From Agathobacter sp. (GTDB taxonomy: Bacteria > Bacillota > Clostridia > Lachnospirales > Lachnospiraceae), in the NCBI GenBank assembly GCA_022772675.1, contig JALEZW010000045.1:1-44105 (forward strand): a stretch of 44,105 nt of DNA, read 5' to 3'. How positions within the stretch are numbered: position 1 is the stretch's first letter; every line of letters begins with the position of its first letter. Both the position numbers and the translations under genes were made by a program. Under the pieces are notes generated by a model that made no database searches, was not told the origin of the DNA, and saw only the letters and a list, made by a program, of their open reading frames with translations. This document shows, one piece after another, positions 40,457 through 44,105 of this stretch.

Positions 40457-43400
40457 ATGAACATCCAGAACAACAGCGACGAATACACGGAAATTCTCTC
40501 CAGGCAGGAGGAAGAACCTGTAAATGAAAACCTCGGCAGACGGGCAGAAGAAACTTACTGTTACATGAATCCGGACCATTATAAGGCACAGATGAACATC
40601 AGTCTGAAGAACCGCAAGAAAGGTGCAGAACTGGTACAAAAAGGATGGGTCACGCTTGATGATGTACAGGATGGATATCTGAGGGATACCAGGGAACTGG
40701 TCTGTGATTTTACCGGAACCGGCACAGAGGAGTATGCCGGGAAAATCACAAAGTTTCCCATTCGGATCCTGGTTGACCGGGATCATGTGCTGCAGGTGAA
40801 CTGTTCCTGTTCCAGGTGCTATGGAGGATATTATTATTTCAGACAGAAGGAGCACTGCTGTGCCTATACTTCCGGTTTTATGGATCTCATTGTGGAGTAT
40901 CTGCATACCCATAATCTGGGAGATGCCACTGACTGGACGGGCCAGAGCCTGATTTCTGCATTCCGGGGAAAAAGGAAGTCCCAGGTGATTTCTGATAACA
41001 GGGATCAGAAACAGTCGTTGACGCTGGAGCCGAAGATTATTCAGAAGGAGGGGGACCTGGGTATCGGGTTTCGTGTGGGAGAGGGAAAGCTGTTTGTGAT
41101 TAAGGATTTGATCCACTTTGTACAGAATGTAAAAAATTCGGAAAACGAGGCTTATGGCAGCAATACCATGATCAACCATGGCATCCAGAATTTTAAGCCG
41201 GAGGCAATCAAGTGGCTTCGGTTTATTATTGACGCAGTGGATGAGGAGGAAAAAATCCGCGAGAGAATCAGCGAGGAAACGTGGTACGAAAAGAAAATGT
41301 CGAAACTTCCACAGATTGAGCTGTATGGATGGAGAATGGACCGTCTTTATCAAAATATAGAGGATGGCAGTATTGCTTTTGAGAACAGAGATGCAAAAAA
41401 GAAACTGGAATTAAAAGCGGTAAGTCACAATCCCAGGCTGACACTTTCCATCCGTCCCCAGACGGAAAAAAATATTTTCCAGGGCATTGCTGCCAGCATG
41501 AAAGTGCCCAAGCTCTACACGGGTTCAGAGACGGCATACTATATTGATTCTGATGAGAAGAGACTCTGTAAAATCGATAAGGATTTTTATGAAAAGCTGG
41601 AACCGGTATTCAGGCAGGAATTTTGTGGAATGGTTAATTTTACAGTTGGAAGAAATAACCTTTCCGGTTTTTATTATAATGTCCTTCCGGAAATTGAGGA
41701 TGAGGTTACCGTTGAGGAAACAGATGCCAGGGTGATAGAACAGTACCTTTCTCCTGAAGCAAAATTCACTTTTTACCTGGATGCCCCACAGCATGATGCC
41801 ACCTGCCGGGTTATGGTAAATTATGGAGACCGGGAATTTGACTGCATGGACCAGTACCAAAAAACATTCGCGGAGCTGGAGGGAATCCGTTTGAATTCCA
41901 GAGAGCAGGAAATCCTCTTAAATGTGCAGAAAATGTTTCCGTCAGTTGATATAGACAGAGGGCTCTTTTCCTGTGGAGGAGACGAAGAACTTGTCTATTA
42001 CGTGATATCCCAGGGCGTGGAGGAACTGGCACTGCTGGGAGATGTGTACTGCACTAACCGCTTTAAGAATGTCAATGCCATGCGAAAGCCGAAGGTCAGC
42101 GTGGGAGTCAGCGTTTCCGGCGGACTTTTGAATCTGGATGTGCAGACAGAAGACATTTCCGAGGATGAGCTTTTGGATTTACTGAAGCATTACAGGAGCC
42201 ATCAGAGATATTACCGCTTCAAATCCGGAGAGTTTGCGGATCTTCAGGAGGAATCCTTAAGGATGCTTTTTGAGATGATGGAAACCATGCACCTGTCTCC
42301 GAAGGATTTCGTGAAGGGAAAAATGCATCTGCCGGTTTATAGAACCCTTTATCTTGACCGGATGCTGGAGGAACATGAGGAAGTTTATAATACGAGGGAC
42401 CAGATTTTCCGGGAAATCGTAAAGGATATGAAGTCTGTCAATGATTCGGATTATGAGGTGCCGGAGAGCCTTGATAAGACCATGCGTAAATATCAGAAGA
42501 ATGGTTTTCGCTGGCTTCGGACGCTGGAAGCCTGCCATTTCGGAGGAATTCTTGCAGATGATATGGGACTTGGCAAGACCCTGCAGATCATATCCGTGCT
42601 GTTAAGTGCAAAGCAGGAGGGAAAAAAGGGAACCTCTCTTGTGGTATCACCGGCTTCCCTGGTTTATAACTGGGGAGAAGAGTTTGAGAAATTTGCCCCG
42701 GAGCTTAAGGTGACGATTCTGACCGGGAAACAGGAAGAACGTGCCGGAATGATTGCAGATTATGAGAACTCCGACGTGCTGGTTACATCCTATGATCTCC
42801 TGAAACGGGATATTGACCAGTATGAGGGCAAAACTTTTTTGTACGAAATCATTGATGAGGCACAGTATATTAAGAATCAGACCACAGCGGCTTCAAAAGC
42901 GGTAAAGCTGGTTGACAGCCGGACAAAGTTTGCCCTGACCGGTACTCCCATTGAAAACAGGCTCAGCGAGCTCTGGAGTATTTTTGACTATCTGATGCCG
43001 GGATTTTTATATGGATATGAGACCTTTAAAAAGGAATTTGAAACACCTATCGTAAAGAATAATGATGAGGAGGCACTGCACCGTCTTCAGAAAATGGTTT
43101 CCCCCTTTATCCTGCGGCGGTTAAAGGGAGATGTCCTAAGGGATCTTCCGGACAAGCTGGAGGAGACGAGAGTGGTTCGTTTTGGGGACGAGCAGCAGCG
43201 GCTTTATGATGCACAGGTGGTTCATATGAAAAAGGAGCTTGCTTCCGGAGATGATTCGGATTTTAATAAGAAAAAGCTGCAGATTTTAGCGGAGCTTACC
43301 AGGCTCAGACAGGTTTGCTGTGACCCGCATCTCTGCTATGATAATTATTGTGGAGAGTCCGCAAAGCTTATTTCCTGCATGGATTTGATTGAAAGTGCCA

Positions 43401-43873
43401 TTGCTGGCGGCCACAAAATCCTGCTGTTTTCCCAGTTTACCAGCATGCTTGCCCTGATTGAGGAGAACCTTAAGGAGCGAGGGCTTACATATTATAAGAT
43501 TACCGGTGAGACAACAAAGCAGAACCGGCTTGCCATGGTAAAGCAGTTTAACGAGGATGACACCCCGGTATTTCTCATTTCCTTGAAAGCAGGAGGTGTG
43601 GGACTGAATCTGACCGGGGCGGATGTGGTAATCCACTATGACCCCTGGTGGAATCTTGCTGTGCAGAACCAGGCCACAGACCGTGCCCATAGAATTGGTC
43701 AGAAGAAAAAGGTAACTGTTTATAAGATGATTGTAAAGGGAACTATCGAGGAAAAAATACTGAAACTTCAGGAGAGCAAAAAGGACCTGGCGGACAGCAT
43801 TATAAATGGAGACCACACAGGAATGGGAAGTCTGTCTAAGGAGGAACTGCTGGAACTGCTGGAGATTGGATAG
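40457..43873 (+). CDS. SNF2-family DNA helicase-like ATPase with degenerate SWIM zinc finger
   Basis: An 1138-residue protein. The N-terminal part (about 110-140) has CSCSRC...HCCAY, a SWIM-like finger in which the expected last His is Tyr. A bacterial SNF2-associated region fills the middle. The ATPase core has DDMGLGKT (about 702-709), the DEAQ box in IIDEAQYIKN (about 800), TGTPIENR, and in the C-terminal helicase part SLKAGGVGLNLTGAD and QATDRAHRIGQ. It should use ATP to move along or remodel DNA or DNA-protein complexes; it need not unwind DNA. GAAAGGA precedes the ATG. It stands alone between two terminators, with no methylase or nuclease partner in the window. Confidence 0.92.
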   Translation: MNIQNNSDEYTEILSRQEEEPVNENLGRRAEETYCYMNPDHYKAQMNISLKNRKKGAELVQKGWVTLDDVQDGYLRDTRELVCDFTGTGTEEYAGKITKFPIRILVDRDHVLQVNCSCSRCYGGYYYFRQKEHCCAYTSGFMDLIVEYLHTHNLGDATDWTGQSLISAFRGKRKSQVISDNRDQKQSLTLEPKIIQKEGDLGIGFRVGEGKLFVIKDLIHFVQNVKNSENEAYGSNTMINHGIQNFKPEAIKWLRFIIDAVDEEEKIRERISEETWYEKKMSKLPQIELYGWRMDRLYQNIEDGSIAFENRDAKKKLELKAVSHNPRLTLSIRPQTEKNIFQGIAASMKVPKLYTGSETAYYIDSDEKRLCKIDKDFYEKLEPVFRQEFCGMVNFTVGRNNLSGFYYNVLPEIEDEVTVEETDARVIEQYLSPEAKFTFYLDAPQHDATCRVMVNYGDREFDCMDQYQKTFAELEGIRLNSREQEILLNVQKMFPSVDIDRGLFSCGGDEELVYYVISQGVEELALLGDVYCTNRFKNVNAMRKPKVSVGVSVSGGLLNLDVQTEDISEDELLDLLKHYRSHQRYYRFKSGEFADLQEESLRMLFEMMETMHLSPKDFVKGKMHLPVYRTLYLDRMLEEHEEVYNTRDQIFREIVKDMKSVNDSDYEVPESLDKTMRKYQKNGFRWLRTLEACHFGGILADDMGLGKTLQIISVLLSAKQEGKKGTSLVVSPASLVYNWGEEFEKFAPELKVTILTGKQEERAGMIADYENSDVLVTSYDLLKRDIDQYEGKTFLYEIIDEAQYIKNQTTAASKAVKLVDSRTKFALTGTPIENRLSELWSIFDYLMPGFLYGYETFKKEFETPIVKNNDEEALHRLQKMVSPFILRRLKGDVLRDLPDKLEETRVVRFGDEQQRLYDAQVVHMKKELASGDDSDFNKKKLQILAELTRLRQVCCDPHLCYDNYCGESAKLISCMDLIESAIAGGHKILLFSQFTSMLALIEENLKERGLTYYKITGETTKQNRLAMVKQFNEDDTPVFLISLKAGGVGLNLTGADVVIHYDPWWNLAVQNQATDRAHRIGQKKKVTVYKMIVKGTIEEKILKLQESKKDLADSIINGDHTGMGSLSKEELLELLEIG

Positions 43874-43948
43874 GAATGAAAGTGACAAATATCTTTTCCA
43901 TACATTTGCAAAACCGCACGTTTCGGGTGCTTTCTATATAATAATGAT

Positions 43949-43978
43949 ATGAGGGTCAAAAGGTATTTTGCCCCTCAT
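43949..43978 (+). terminator. Terminator-like hairpin overlapping the dispersed repeat
   Basis: ATGAGGG-T-CAAAA pairs with TTTTG-C-CCCTCAT around a GGTA loop. One arm is the edge of the dispersed repeat, so the repeat provides half of the stem. It probably ends the SNF2 transcript 75 bases after its stop. Confidence 0.65.
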
Positions 43979-44059
43979 TTGATACACGAATTGCTCCGTT
44001 GCTACGCAAGTCTACGCTTCGCTCCGGTCGGCGCAGAGCAGACATCCACTGGATGTCTT
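43966..44059. repeat. 94-bp dispersed palindromic repeat, copy 2 (inverted)
   Basis: This is the reverse complement of 11599-11692 with 8 mismatches. The stem here is GACATCC-N3-GGATGTC (in copy-1 orientation), one pair changed from C-G to A-T on both arms. The end of the window (44060-44105) differs from copy 1 and has a GCAATTC (44067-44073) that mirrors GAATTGC at 43988-43994. No gene is visible in 43874-44105. Confidence 0.85.
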
Positions 44060-44105
44060 GCGCCCCGCAATTCTACACCCATCCGGAATCCGCTTTGTGG
44101 GAAGA

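Overview
The window looks like a chromosomal segment of an anaerobic gut-type Clostridium relative, most probably a Lachnospiraceae member. This rests on protein style and gene content: strong AGGAGG-type ribosome sites, many tightly packed operons, an anaerobic radical-SAM maturase, an ECF transporter core beside truA, VanW and BspA-type surface proteins, and a membrane Ser/Thr kinase. That placement is inference. I see no rRNA, tRNA, CRISPR array, prophage or intact insertion sequence.

Layout. (1) 1-4642: a structured intergenic stretch, a tiny secreted protein, an ATPase/PD-(D/E)XK protein, a membrane-anchored serine hydrolase of the beta-lactamase fold, and a family-6 DNA glycosylase. (2) 4795-11562: a sulfur-assimilation operon with a near-consensus promoter. 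Its order is MetY, a small siroheme sulfite-reductase-like protein, a TusA-like protein, a thioredoxin, a ThiS-like sulfur carrier, a ThiF-like activating enzyme, a JAMM metalloprotease, thioredoxin reductase, an Rrf2 (CymR-like) regulator and cysteine synthase. This matches the protein-thiocarboxylate route to homocysteine (HcyS/HcyF/HcyD type), here combined with an on-site sulfite-reducing module and a likely CymR-CysK switch. (3) 11599-18514: a dispersed palindromic repeat, an anaerobic sulfatase-maturase-like radical SAM enzyme with a LacI regulator, a Nudix hydrolase, a small alarmone synthetase, an SseB-like protein, a YbaK-type deacylase on the minus strand, a DUF308 membrane protein and a TetR regulator. 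(4) 18804-27954: an MMPL/RND exporter with an exported heptad-repeat partner, an MntP-like membrane protein, a DnaQ-like exonuclease, a small membrane protein, VanW and an AIRS/HypE-like protein. (5) 27961-33491: an Lrp regulator, an aminotransferase, TrmL, EcfA1-EcfA2-EcfT and TruA. (6) 33495-40388: a helix-turn-helix protein, a membrane Ser/Thr kinase broken by a -1 frameshift, and a 1563-residue modular surface protein. The HTH operon and the surface protein are each preceded by the same dyad, GTGGGCA-N4-TGCCCAC. (7) 40457-44105: a SNF2 helicase and an inverted second copy of the dispersed repeat.

The two most interesting regions are the sulfur relay operon, in which the carrier protein ends in -GGGSF and so seems to need trimming by the neighbouring JAMM protease, and the HTH/kinase/surface-protein locus with its shared operator-like dyad. 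The two dispersed repeat copies show a paired (compensatory) change in a hairpin stem, which argues that structure rather than sequence is conserved.
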